A DNA stretch of 64,000 bases from Streptomyces aureocirculatus (lineage in GTDB: Bacteria; Actinomycetota; Actinomycetes; Streptomycetales; Streptomycetaceae): positions 310,001 to 374,000 of the forward strand of contig NZ_JOAP01000001.1 in the NCBI RefSeq assembly GCF_000720475.1, given 5' to 3'. Below the pieces are notes generated by a model. That model was not told the origin of the DNA, did no database searches, and saw nothing but the letters and a program-made list of their open reading frames with translations. This document shows positions 53,244 to 62,290 of this stretch, piece after piece. Numbering within the stretch: the first letter of the stretch is position 1; the number at the start of each line of letters is the position of its first letter. The position numbers and the translations under genes are program-made.

Positions 53244-55646
53244 ATGGCACAGGGCACGGTCCAGGTGACGCACACCGGTACGTCGCGGTGGCGGCGCCGC
53301 ACGGGCGAGTACGCATCGCTGGCAGCCGCCCTGGAGGCCGCGAGCGACGGCGACATCCTGACGGTGGCCCCGGGCACGTACCGCGAGAACCTCGTCGTCG
53401 AGCGGGCGGTCACGCTGCGCGGCCCCGAGGGCTCCGCCGGCTCCGTGCGCATCGCGCCGGTGGACGGGGTGCCGCTGACGGTGCGGGCGTCCGCGCTCGT
53501 ACAGGACCTCCATGTGGAGGGTCAGGACTCGGCGGCGCCCGCGCTGCTCGTCGAGGACGGCGCGCCGGAGCTCAACGACGTACGGGTGATGACGCGTTCC
53601 GCCTGCGGCATCGAGGTACGCGGCGGCGCCCGCCCGACGGTGCGCCGCTGCACGGTCGACAACCCGGGCGGCATCGGCATCGGCGTGCTCGACGGCGGCG
53701 GCGGTGTGTTCGAGGAGTGCGAGGTCGTCGCCGCGGGCCAGTCCGGCGTCTCGGTGCGCGGCGGCGGCCGTCCGCGCCTGGAGCGCTGCCGGGTGCACCA
53801 CGCCTCGGGCGCGGGCCTGTCGGTCACCGGCGAGGGCAGCGGCCTGGAAGCCGTCGGCTGCGAGGTGTACGAGATCAAGGGCTCGGGCGTGCACGTCGCC
53901 GCGCGGGCCACGGCGCATCTCACGGACTGCGGGGTGCACCGTACGACGGCCGACGGCGTCACCCTCGACACCGACGCCGTCCTCACCCTCGCCGACTGCC
54001 GCATCCACGACATCCCCGAGAACGCCGTCGACCTGCGCTCCCGGTCGGTCCTGACGCTGACGCGCACCACCGTGCGCGAGTTCGGCCGCAACGGCCTCTC
54101 GGTGTGGGACCCCGGCACCCGGGTCGACGCCAACCAGTGCGAGATCCACGACAGTACGGGCGACTATCCGGCGGTCTGGGTCAGCGACGGGGCGACGGCC
54201 GTCCTTGAGTCGTGCCGGGTGCACGACGTGCCGGACGCGCTGTTCGTCCTCGACCGCGGCTCGCGCGTCGACGTCGTCGACAGCGACCTCACCCAGGTCC
54301 GCAACACGGCGGTGTCGGTCAGCGACGGCGCTACGGCGCAGCTCGACGACGTACGCATCAGGGACGCCGCGACCGGCGCGTGGTTCCGGGACCACGGCAG
54401 CGGCGGCGTCCTCGCCAACTGCACGGTCGACGCCACCCAGACGGGCGTCATCGTCACCAAGGGCGCCGACCCCACCATCGAGCGGTGCACGGTCACCTCG
54501 CCCGCCGAAGCGGGTTTCTACGTCTCCGCGGGCGGCCGCGGCAGCCTGGACCGCTGCAAGGTCACCGGCAGCGGCGGGTACGGCTTCCATGTGATCGACG
54601 GCTGCCGTACGACGCTGCGCCGGTGCCGTACGGAGCGGTGCGCGCGCGGCGGGTACGAGTTCGCGGAGGACGGGCCGCTGGTCGAGGACTGCACGAGCGA
54701 CGAGAGCGCGGGGGTGCGGCCGGCCGCGTCGGAGGCGGCCCCGCAGACGGCCACCCAGAGCGCGGGGTTGCTCGGCGCGATGCCGGGCCCGCGCCCCGCG
54801 GAGCCGCCCGCCGCGACCGTGCCCGCACAGGCGTCCCGCTCCTCGAAGGCGGTGCTCGGCGAACTCGACACCCTGGTGGGTCTGGAGAGCGTCAAGCGCG
54901 AGGTGCGGGCGCTCACCGACATGATCGAGGTGGGCCGCCGCCGCCAGGAGGCGGGGCTCAAGGCGGCCTCGGTGCGCCGTCATCTGGTGTTCACCGGCTC
55001 CCCCGGCACCGGCAAGACGACCGTGGCCCGGCTCTACGGCGAGATCCTGGCCGCGCTCGGCGTCCTGGAGCGCGGCCATCTCGTCGAGGTGTCCCGCGTG
55101 GATCTGGTGGGCGAGCACATCGGCTCCACGGCGATCCGTACCCAGGAGGCCTTCGACCGGGCGCGCGGCGGGGTGCTGTTCATCGACGAGGCCTACGCGC
55201 TCTCCCCCGAGGACTCCGGACGCGACTTCGGCCGTGAGGCCATCGACACACTCGTGAAGCTGATGGAGGACCACCGGGAGGCCGTGGTCGTGATCGTCGC
55301 GGGCTACACGGCGGAGATGAACCGCTTCCTGTCCGTCAACCCCGGTGTGGCGTCCCGGTTCTCGCGCACCATCACCTTCAGCGACTACGCACCCGAGGAG
55401 CTTCTGCGCATCGTCGAGCAGCAGGCCGAGGAGCACGAGTACACCCTCGGTCAGGGCACGGGCGAGGCGCTGCTCAAGTACTTCACGGCCATCCCCAAGG
55501 GCCCGGCGTTCGGCAACGGCCGCACGGCACGCCAGACGTTCGAGGCCATGGTGGAACGGCACGCGGGCCGGGTCGCCCAACTGGCGACGCCGAGCACGGA
55601 CGACCTCACGCTGCTGTATCCGGAGGATCTGCCGGATCTGCCGTAG
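53244..55646 (+). CDS. Right-handed beta-helix / AAA+ (CbxX-CfqX type) fusion
   Basis: 800-aa protein. Residues about 30-510 form a parallel beta-helix of Pbl1-like repeats (CGIEVRGGARPTVRRCTVDN, GVSVRGGGRPRLERCRVHHA, GVIVTKGADPTIERCTVTSP). Residues about 545-800 form an AAA+ ATPase of the CbxX/CfqX class (related to EccA of type VII secretion): LVGLESVKREVRALTDMIEV, Walker A FTGSPGTGKTT (about 585-595), Walker B GGVLFIDEAYALSPED, sensor segment VVVIVAGYTAEMNRFLSVNP. No signal peptide, so cytosolic. The fusion suggests a chaperone-like enzyme with a carbohydrate- or protein-binding arm. The 3' end overlaps the opposite membrane hydrolase gene by 41 nt. Confidence 0.92.
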   Translation: MAQGTVQVTHTGTSRWRRRTGEYASLAAALEAASDGDILTVAPGTYRENLVVERAVTLRGPEGSAGSVRIAPVDGVPLTVRASALVQDLHVEGQDSAAPALLVEDGAPELNDVRVMTRSACGIEVRGGARPTVRRCTVDNPGGIGIGVLDGGGGVFEECEVVAAGQSGVSVRGGGRPRLERCRVHHASGAGLSVTGEGSGLEAVGCEVYEIKGSGVHVAARATAHLTDCGVHRTTADGVTLDTDAVLTLADCRIHDIPENAVDLRSRSVLTLTRTTVREFGRNGLSVWDPGTRVDANQCEIHDSTGDYPAVWVSDGATAVLESCRVHDVPDALFVLDRGSRVDVVDSDLTQVRNTAVSVSDGATAQLDDVRIRDAATGAWFRDHGSGGVLANCTVDATQTGVIVTKGADPTIERCTVTSPAEAGFYVSAGGRGSLDRCKVTGSGGYGFHVIDGCRTTLRRCRTERCARGGYEFAEDGPLVEDCTSDESAGVRPAASEAAPQTATQSAGLLGAMPGPRPAEPPAATVPAQASRSSKAVLGELDTLVGLESVKREVRALTDMIEVGRRRQEAGLKAASVRRHLVFTGSPGTGKTTVARLYGEILAALGVLERGHLVEVSRVDLVGEHIGSTAIRTQEAFDRARGGVLFIDEAYALSPEDSGRDFGREAIDTLVKLMEDHREAVVVIVAGYTAEMNRFLSVNPGVASRFSRTITFSDYAPEELLRIVEQQAEEHEYTLGQGTGEALLKYFTAIPKGPAFGNGRTARQTFEAMVERHAGRVAQLATPSTDDLTLLYPEDLPDLP

Positions 55647-58089
55647 CCGCCGTGTCCGTCGCGGCCGCCGATGCCCCCGTGTCCGTGTCCGCCCCCGCCG
55701 CCGGGCGCGGTGCGGGCACCGCGGGCCTGAGCCGGGCGAGCAGCCGGGTGCGCTCCTCGGCGAACGCCGGGTCGGCCTGGTAGTCGCCGTGCCCGAGTAT
55801 CGGCGCGGGCAAGGGGTGTGACTCGGTGCGGCCGTAGGCGAGCGGGTCGCGCAGTGGTGCGCGGTCGACCTGCGGTCCGCAGTCGCCGTGCAGTCGGACG
55901 GGCCCGCCGATGGGGTCGGTGAGGCGGTACAGATTGCGCCAGCAGTCGACCTCGCGGTGCAGGGAGCTGAGGGCCGCGGGTCCGAAGTGCGCGGGGAACC
56001 AGCGGCCGTAGAGGCGTTCAAGGGGGGAGCCGTAGGTGAGCAGGGCGACGCGTTTGCGTACGGAGGGGTGCAACTGCCAGGCCGCGGCGGCGGCGAGCAC
56101 ACTGCCCTGGGAGTGCCCCGACAGGACGAGACGCCCCCCGGTGGCGCGGGTCCAGGTGTGCATGCGCCAGGTCAGGTCGGGCACCGCGCGCTCGGCGTAG
56201 CAGGGGGGCGCGAAGGGGTGGGCGGCGCGCGGCCAGAATGTGCCGACGTCCCACAGGATGCCGATGGTGCGGCGGGCCGACGGGTCGCGGTAGGCGCGGC
56301 GGCCCCAGGTGACGAAGAGTATGAAGCCGAAACCGATCAGCCAGGAGCCGAGGGCCTGCGCGGTCTCGGCGAAGCCCTGGACGAAGGGCGGGGTGTCCCG
56401 CGCCGCCCGGCCGGGCACGTTGCCGGTGGACCAGGCGCCGATGAGGGCCACCGCGCCGAGGAGCAGGGTGGTGCCCGATGTGATGCCGACGATCCTGGGC
56501 GCCCGGTCGGTGAGGGACGCGCCCACCCGGGTGCGCGCGATGCGTCGGGTACGGGTGGTGTCCCTGCGCTCCTTCGGGTAGTCGAGCGGCACTTGGACCA
56601 GTTCGCGCCGCAGCAGCCGCACGGAGCGCACGGCCAGCCAGCCGCACAGCACGGCGACGACCACGAGGAGCGGCGGGATGACGGACGCCTGCCAGGTGAG
56701 GAGCGCCGGCGGCCCGTCGATGGAGCCGCCCGCGCCCGGTGACCCCGACCCGTCGAGCCAGTCGGCGACGCGCTGCGACCCGCCGCCCGACATCACCCCG
56801 CCCAGGGCGCACGCGAGCATGGCCACGGCAGGGCCGCCGAGCCCGCGGACGGCGGTGCGGGCGTCGGGCGCGCCGCGGAAGATGAGGGTGGCGACCACGG
56901 CAAGGGCCAGGACGAGGGCGCCCTGGACGAGGGCGATGCCGCCGAAGACGGTGTTGCCCGGCAGTCGGCCCGCCGAGGTCCAGTCGGGCCGTGACCACCC
57001 GGCGTACACGACGGCGAGGACGAGCAGCGCCAGGGCGGCGACCGGCAGCCTGCGCACCAGGGTGCGGTCGACGCGCCGGTCGAGGCGGTTCTCGCTGCGG
57101 CCCCTGCGGCACACCACCCACACCACGAACGCGCCCCCGGCGACCAGGGCCGACATCAGTGCCCAGCCGGCGATGTCGAGGAGGGCCGGGCCGCCGGGCC
57201 GCCGGTCCTGGCGGGCGGCCGAGGCGCCGACGGCGGCGGCGACCGTCAGGAGGCCCGCGGCGGTGTGGGCGGCGCGCAGGCGGGCGACGATCCGGCGCCC
57301 GTACCAGAATCCCGGCTTGCCGAGGGCGTTGCGGGCGGCCTCCTCCGGGTCCGGTTGGTGGGGCATCGGCTGCTGGGACTCGTACGCGCTCCAGGTGCGG
57401 TGGGACAGATACCAGAGCAGGCCGGTGAGTGCGGCGGGCAGGGTCGCGGCCAGGGCCAGGCGGCGGCCGGGCTGCGACCACCAGCCGCCGCCCCCGGCGG
57501 ACCGGGGCGCGAGGAAGCCGAGCCAGGAGTGGTCGTTCGCGCAGGCGGCGGTGCCCGCGCACTGCCAGGCCGTCAGATCGATCGCTATCTCGCAGGCGGC
57601 GGCGACCAGGAGCACGGTGAGGGTGAGGGCGAGCAGCCGCACGAGGAGGCCGTAGGTGCGCACGGCGCGGTGCGCGCGGCGGGCCGTGGGCCGCATCCAG
57701 TGGGCGAGGTTGACCACCATGAACGGCAGGAGCAGCAGCCACAGGGCTCGGGAGCCGTTGCCGGACGTCAGATTGCACCAGACGTAGGCCTCGGGGACCG
57801 GGCGTCCGCGGTGGTCCTGCGGGTGTTCCTCGGCGTCCACGTCGTCGGTGCGGCGGTAGACGGCCGCGGTCCTGTCACCGGAGACGGAGACGGTGCGGGG
57901 GTCGCCCAGCATCTGCTCCGGCGTGGTGCCGCCGACGCCGTGGACGAGCAGTTCTAGGGCGATCGGCTCGTGCTGCTCCCCGTGCTCCACTGTTCCGCAT
58001 CCCCCGAGTCGCGCGCTGTCATGAGTCGCGTACGGCCACGCAAGGAAACCAGGATCGCCGCTTCCCGCCCCGTGCGCAGCATCCGTCAC
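55606..58089 (-). CDS. Polytopic membrane protein with C-terminal alpha/beta hydrolase (lipase-like)
   Basis: 827 aa from GTG 58089 (GGGGGAG 7 nt upstream). The N-terminal part HGEQHEPIALELLVHGVGGT holds a hydrolase-like first strand, then about eight to ten helices (LWLLLLPFMVVNLAHWM, LLALTLTVLLVAAACEIAID, VAMLACALGGVMSG, PPLLVVVAVLCGWLAVRSVR). The C-terminal part contains the nucleophile elbow GRLVLSGHSQGSVLAAAAAW (Ser about 657), followed by VALLTYGSPLERLYGRWFP and later Asp/His candidates (HGDYQADP). The hydrolase fold seems split around the membrane domain. Actinobacterial family without assigned substrate. Confidence 0.88.
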   Translation of the reverse strand: MTDAAHGAGSGDPGFLAWPYATHDSARLGGCGTVEHGEQHEPIALELLVHGVGGTTPEQMLGDPRTVSVSGDRTAAVYRRTDDVDAEEHPQDHRGRPVPEAYVWCNLTSGNGSRALWLLLLPFMVVNLAHWMRPTARRAHRAVRTYGLLVRLLALTLTVLLVAAACEIAIDLTAWQCAGTAACANDHSWLGFLAPRSAGGGGWWSQPGRRLALAATLPAALTGLLWYLSHRTWSAYESQQPMPHQPDPEEAARNALGKPGFWYGRRIVARLRAAHTAAGLLTVAAAVGASAARQDRRPGGPALLDIAGWALMSALVAGGAFVVWVVCRRGRSENRLDRRVDRTLVRRLPVAALALLVLAVVYAGWSRPDWTSAGRLPGNTVFGGIALVQGALVLALAVVATLIFRGAPDARTAVRGLGGPAVAMLACALGGVMSGGGSQRVADWLDGSGSPGAGGSIDGPPALLTWQASVIPPLLVVVAVLCGWLAVRSVRLLRRELVQVPLDYPKERRDTTRTRRIARTRVGASLTDRAPRIVGITSGTTLLLGAVALIGAWSTGNVPGRAARDTPPFVQGFAETAQALGSWLIGFGFILFVTWGRRAYRDPSARRTIGILWDVGTFWPRAAHPFAPPCYAERAVPDLTWRMHTWTRATGGRLVLSGHSQGSVLAAAAAWQLHPSVRKRVALLTYGSPLERLYGRWFPAHFGPAALSSLHREVDCWRNLYRLTDPIGGPVRLHGDCGPQVDRAPLRDPLAYGRTESHPLPAPILGHGDYQADPAFAEERTRLLARLRPAVPAPRPAAGADTDTGASAAATDTAATADPADPPDTAA

Positions 58090-58213
58090 GTAATCTCCCC
58101 CTTCCGTGCTTCCGCCGGGCGCGCCCGGTCGGTGGCGTGCGCAACGAGGGCTCGTGCGAGGATGAAGCGACCTGGTGACGGGCGCCGGCGGGTGGAAAGG
58201 GCATGGACCTGAC

Positions 58214-59149
58214 GTGAGCGAGAATCAGAACCTCCTCGCGGAGCAGCGTCGCGCCCTGATCCTGGACGAGGTCCGCAGGCGCGGCGGCGTCCGGGTCAAC
58301 GAACTGACCAGGAAACTGGGCGTGTCCGACATGACCGTCCGCCGTGATCTGGACACCCTCGCCCGCCAGGGTGTCCTGGAGAAGGTGCACGGCGGCGCGG
58401 TCCCGGTGGCGGAGGCCAGCACGCACGAGCCGGGCTTCGAGGCGAAGTCGGGTCTCGAACTCAGCGCCAAGGAGGACATCGCGCGGACCGCGGCGACGCT
58501 GGTGGCGCCGGGCACGGCCATCGCGCTCTCCGGAGGCACCACGACGTACGCGCTCGCCCACCATCTGCTCGACGTCCCCGATCTGACCGTGGTGACGAAC
58601 TCGGTGCGGGTCGCGGACGTCTTCCACTCCGCGCAGCGCAGCTCGGGCCAGCGGCAGGGCGCGGCCACGGTGGTCCTCACCGGTGGTGTGCGCACGCCGT
58701 CGGACTCGCTGGTGGGTCCGGTCGCCGACCAGGCCATCGCGGCGCTCCACTTCGACGTGCTGTTCCTCGGCGTGCACGGCATATCGGCGGAGGCGGGGCT
58801 CTCCACACCGAATCTGGCGGAGGCGGAGACCAACCGCCGTCTGGTGCAGTCCGCGCGCCGCGTGGTCGTGGTGGCGGACCACACCAAGTGGGGCACGGTG
58901 GGCCTGAGTTCGTTCGCCACCCTCGGCCAGGTCGACACACTCGTCACGGACGCGGGTCTTGCCGGGCACGCGCGCGCGGAGATCTCCGAGCACCTGCGCG
59001 GGCTCCTGGTCGCGGGTACGCCGGGCGACGGCGATCCCACCGACAGCACTGCCAGCACCGACGGCGCCGAGGGCACCGGCGGCGCCGAGGGCACCGGGGC
59101 CGGTGAGGGCCGCGGGGCCGAAGGGGCTGTGGACGCCGCAGACGGCTGA
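58214..59149 (+). CDS. DeoR/GlpR-family regulator
   Basis: 311-aa sugar-responsive repressor: HTH QRRALILDEVRRRGGVRVNE, LTRKLGVSDMTVRRDLDTLA, RQGVLEKVHGGAVP, then a phosphosugar-binding domain (ATLVAPGTAIALSGGTTTYA, VVTNSVRVADVF, VVLTGGVRTPSDSLVGPVAD, FLGVHGISAEAGLSTPN, VVVVADHTKWG). The last 35 residues are an added Gly/Glu/Thr-rich tail (GAEGTGGAEGTGAGEGRGAE). GTG 58214 selected from the conserved SENQNLLAEQRR start. Target genes are not obvious nearby. Confidence 0.93.
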   Translation: MSENQNLLAEQRRALILDEVRRRGGVRVNELTRKLGVSDMTVRRDLDTLARQGVLEKVHGGAVPVAEASTHEPGFEAKSGLELSAKEDIARTAATLVAPGTAIALSGGTTTYALAHHLLDVPDLTVVTNSVRVADVFHSAQRSSGQRQGAATVVLTGGVRTPSDSLVGPVADQAIAALHFDVLFLGVHGISAEAGLSTPNLAEAETNRRLVQSARRVVVVADHTKWGTVGLSSFATLGQVDTLVTDAGLAGHARAEISEHLRGLLVAGTPGDGDPTDSTASTDGAEGTGGAEGTGAGEGRGAEGAVDAADG

Positions 59150-59213
59150 CGGCACGCCCGCTATGGTGGCCGGGCCCGGTCAGCCGCCCTACTCCGTCAG
59201 GGGGTCGCGTTCC

Positions 59214-59699
59214 ATGGCACGCCGTCTGAGGCCCGTGGGCCTGGAGTTCCTGAAGACCGCTCCGGTGCGTCTGGTGTTCGCCCGGGAAGTCTTCGCCCCG
59301 GCGCGGACGGTGTACGCGGCGCTCGCGGACGACGTCGAGGGCTGGCCCGAGTGGTTCACGGCCGTCACGTCCGCCGGGCCCGTCGACGGTGGCCGGGGGC
59401 GGGTGGTCCGGCTCCGGGGCGGCACCCGCTTCCGCGAGACGATCCTCGCCGCGGAGCCGCCCCGCACGTACGCCTATCGCGTCGATGTGACCAACGCTCC
59501 CGGGCTGCGCGCCCTTGTGGAGGAGTGGTCGCTCAGCCCGCTCACCGACACCAGTACGCGGGTGCGGTGGACGTTCGCGGCCGAGGCGGTGGCGCCGCTG
59601 CGCCTTGCCCTCACGTACGGGCGCCGCGGCCTCGACCGGAGCTTCACCACCGCGGTCACCAACCTCGACCGCCGCCTGGCCCGGAAGGACGCCTCCTAG
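59214..59699 (+). CDS. SRPBCC (polyketide cyclase-like) protein
   Basis: 161-aa START-fold protein: [74 protein letters not shown], and a C-terminal helix [21 protein letters not shown] 59214 fits the conserved MARRLRP start; ligand unknown. Its stop overlaps the convergent PLP enzyme stop by 4 nt. Confidence 0.91.
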   Translation: MARRLRPVGLEFLKTAPVRLVFAREVFAPARTVYAALADDVEGWPEWFTAVTSAGPVDGGRGRVVRLRGGTRFRETILAAEPPRTYAYRVDVTNAPGLRALVEEWSLSPLTDTSTRVRWTFAAEAVAPLRLALTYGRRGLDRSFTTAVTNLDRRLARKDAS

Positions 59700-60853
59700 A
59701 CCACCCCGGCGGCCGGGTCCGCGGCGGGCCACCGGCCGGTGGCGAGCAGGATCTCGATGCTCCGCTCGTACGGTGTGATGTCGAGGCCCTGCCCGGCGAG
59801 CCAGGTGTCCGAGTAGTACTTGTCCAGATACCGGTCGCCCGGGTCGCAGATGAGGGTGACGACGCTGCCCTTGCGGCCCGCGGCCACCATCTCCGCGACG
59901 ATCCGGAGGGCGCTCCACAGCCCCGTCCCTGTCGAACCGCCCGCCTTGCGGCCGATGGCGCGGTCCAGTGCGCGCACGGCCGCCACGCTCGCCGCGTCCG
60001 GGACCTTCATCATGCGGTCGACGGCGCCGGGCACGAAGCTCGGCTCCATCCGCGGCCTGCCGATGCCCTCGATGCGGGAGCCACAGTCGCTGGTGGCGTC
60101 GGGGTCGTGGTGCGTCCAGCCGTCGAAGAAGCAGGAGTTCTCCGGGTCGGCGACACAGATCCGGGTGTCGTGCTGCATGTAGTGCACATAGCGGGCGATG
60201 GTCGCGGAGGTACCGCCGGTACCCGCCGTGGCGACGATCCACGCGGGTTCCGGATAACGCTCGAGGCGCAGTTGCTGGAACATCGACTCGGCGATGTTGT
60301 TGTTGCCGCGCCAGTCCGTGGCCCGTTCCGCGTAGGTGAACTGGTCCATGTAGTGGCCGCCGGTCTCGACGGCGAGCCGGGCCGACTCCGCGTACATGGT
60401 GCGGGAGTCGTCCACGAAATGGCACCGGCCGCCGTGGAACTCGATCAGGCGGCACTTCTCGGCGCTCGTCGTGCGCGGCATCACCGCGATGAAGGGCACG
60501 CCGATGAGTTTCGCGAAGTACGCCTCGGAGACGGCCGTCGAACCGCTGGAGGCCTCGATCACGGGGCGGTCCGGACGGATCCAGCCATTGCACAGGCCGT
60601 AGAGGAACAGCGAGCGGGCGAGGCGGTGCTTGAGGCTGCCGGTCGGGTGCGTCGACTCGTCCTTCAGATACAGGTCGATGCCCCAGTGCTCGGGCAGCGG
60701 GAAGCGCAGCAGATGGGTGTCCGCGGACCGGTTGGCGTCGGCCTGGACCTTGCGCACGGCCTCTTTCAGCCAGGAGCGGTAACCCTCGTCGCTGCGGTCC
60801 ACGTCGAGAGTGGCCATCGGCTCGTCGATCGGATCGTGCTGGATGGTGCGCAC
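59696..60853 (-). CDS. PLP-dependent cysteine synthase family protein (Cds1-like)
   Basis: 385-aa fold-type II PLP enzyme. Catalytic Lys in the motif [20 protein letters not shown], substrate-binding [20 protein letters not shown], phosphate loop [20 protein letters not shown] and the later [20 protein letters not shown]. It resembles the mycobacterial L-cysteine desulfhydrase Cds1 (Rv3684), so cysteine breakdown to pyruvate, sulfide and ammonia is likely; cysteine synthesis is the alternative. GTG 60853 has AGGAG 8 nt upstream. Confidence 0.88.
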   Translation of the reverse strand: MRTIQHDPIDEPMATLDVDRSDEGYRSWLKEAVRKVQADANRSADTHLLRFPLPEHWGIDLYLKDESTHPTGSLKHRLARSLFLYGLCNGWIRPDRPVIEASSGSTAVSEAYFAKLIGVPFIAVMPRTTSAEKCRLIEFHGGRCHFVDDSRTMYAESARLAVETGGHYMDQFTYAERATDWRGNNNIAESMFQQLRLERYPEPAWIVATAGTGGTSATIARYVHYMQHDTRICVADPENSCFFDGWTHHDPDATSDCGSRIEGIGRPRMEPSFVPGAVDRMMKVPDAASVAAVRALDRAIGRKAGGSTGTGLWSALRIVAEMVAAGRKGSVVTLICDPGDRYLDKYYSDTWLAGQGLDITPYERSIEILLATGRWPAADPAAGVV

Positions 60854-60909
60854 CGTATGGCTCCTCAGCCTCGTGCCGGAGCCGGTTCGAGCCGGCCTCA
60901 CCCCTTGAT

Positions 60910-60951
60910 GATAAACACCCAAAACACCGTGCTCACCTGCATAAACACACC
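60910..60951. promoter_or_regulatory. Three GGTGTTT-type repeats upstream of cysteine enzyme
   Basis: On the minus strand GGTGTGTTTAT (60951-60941), CGGTGTTTT (60929-60921) and GGGTGTTTATC (60920-60910) form three similar direct boxes about 60-100 nt before the cds1-like start in an AT-rich island. The rest of 60854-61183 holds no gene; the other part is GC-rich with GGCGC and AGGCGCAC repeats before the next gene. Confidence 0.55.
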
Positions 60952-61183
60952 TTTTGGCCCCTCAAAGGCGCCGCTTCCCCACCGCCGGGACCGCCGGACG
61001 GCGGCGCCGTCGCACGCGAAGTGGCATGTGCGACGTAGCCGGGCACACTGGTCCTCGGCGCCGCGTGCGTGCACACTGCACCGCAGCGGCGGGGGTAGGT
61101 TTTCTGCAGGCGCACGACGGCGCGCAGCGCGCCGGACGCGCAATCAGGCGCACCATCACCAGGCGCACGAGGGGCGGAGACTC

Positions 61184-61510
61184 ATGGCAGAGCCGGAGTT
61201 CAGGGCCACGGGCGTGCGGATCGGGCGGCGGCTCAGGTCGCTGACGCGCGCGGGCCAGGTCCGGATCAGCGACGGCAGGCTGGAACTGCTCACCAGTTAC
61301 GGCACGGAGATCGACAGCGCGCCCCTGCGGACGGTGCGCGCGGGCAAGCCGTGGTTCGCCCCGCACGACCGTGCCCTGGCCGATGTGAACGGCACCCGGT
61401 ACCTGCTCACCCTGGGCGAACACGATCCCGTGCCCGGAGAGACCGGGCCCCCCACGGTCCGTACCTTCCTGGAGGCGCTGCGCACGGCAGCGGGCGGACG
61501 CCGGAGCTGA
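61184..61510 (+). CDS. Small conserved-type protein of unknown function
   Basis: 108 aa: MAEPEFRATGVRIGRRLRSL, TRAGQVRISDGRLELLTSYG, RTVRAGKPWFAPHDRALADV, NGTRYLLTLGEHDPV and a Gly-rich end. The strand-rich pattern resembles the PH-like or GRAM-type small barrels of actinobacteria, but I do not recognise a family. GGGGCGGAG lies 7 nt before the ATG. Confidence 0.7.
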   Translation: MAEPEFRATGVRIGRRLRSLTRAGQVRISDGRLELLTSYGTEIDSAPLRTVRAGKPWFAPHDRALADVNGTRYLLTLGEHDPVPGETGPPTVRTFLEALRTAAGGRRS

Positions 61511-61703
61511 GGGGCGCGAGGCGGGCGCGAGTTGCACGCCCGCACCCCCTGGGTCACGCTGGTCTCACATCACTCTGGGTTTACCGGCGATTACGCTGCG
61601 AACCAGCCCGCCGGGCCACCACAGCAGGCGGCAGTACCGCACAGCGGCCCCTGCTGGATCCGAACGCCGTCTTCTTCCGGACCTCAATTCGGGGAGTCGC
61701 ACC

Positions 61704-62228
61704 GTGATCAGCCAGCCAAGCAGGCATTGCACGGTAGAGCTCCAAGCCCTGCCGTCGCGGATCGGCCAAGTCCGCAGAATCGTATCGGCGCAGTTGCGCT
61801 ATTGGCATCTGGACCCTCTCATCGACCAGGCCGCGCTCGGTGTGACCGAGCTCCTGACCAACGTCCACCGGCACGCGGAGCCGGACAAGATGTGCACCGT
61901 GGAGATCGAGCTGCTGCTCGAACGGCTCATGGTCTCCGTGCACGACCACGACCCGCGCCTTCCGGTCGTGAACGAAGCCGAACCGTTCGAGACCTGCGGG
62001 CGCGGGCTCGCCATGGTCGCCGCGGTCAGCGAGAGCTGGGGCGTGCAGCCACAGGGCGAGGCGGGCAAGGTCGTCTGGTTCACGCTCTGCGCCCCGTCGT
62101 CCCCCCTGACGGCGCCCGCGTACCCCGTGTACGGCACCGCCGGCGCGGAACCGTTCGCCGACGTCGCCGCCGACGTCGCCGCCGACGCCGGTGCGCACGC
62201 TCCCGCCCGGTCGGCCGTTGCCGGCTGA
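61704..62228 (+). CDS. RsbW-like ATP-binding anti-sigma kinase
   Basis: 174-aa HATPase-c domain protein: LPSRIGQVRRIVSAQLRYW, N-box QAALGVTELLTNVHRHA, and G-box ETCGRGLAMVAAVSESWGVQ, VVWFTLCAP. The C-terminus has Asp/Val/Ala repeats (ADVAADVAADAGAHA). GTG 61704 with GGGGAG 8 nt upstream. Streptomyces carry tens of such proteins; the cognate STAS partner and sigma factor are not here. Confidence 0.93.
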   Translation: MISQPSRHCTVELQALPSRIGQVRRIVSAQLRYWHLDPLIDQAALGVTELLTNVHRHAEPDKMCTVEIELLLERLMVSVHDHDPRLPVVNEAEPFETCGRGLAMVAAVSESWGVQPQGEAGKVVWFTLCAPSSPLTAPAYPVYGTAGAEPFADVAADVAADAGAHAPARSAVAG

Positions 62229-62290
62229 CCGGGCGGTGACGTCTTCTCCGCTCCGCTGCGCGCTCGCTCGTTCGCCGCTCCCCTTCGCGC

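Noticed and set aside
53160..56102. 980-codon open frame on the minus strand
   Set aside because: Antisense of the beta-helix/AAA+ gene; no start signal or motif.
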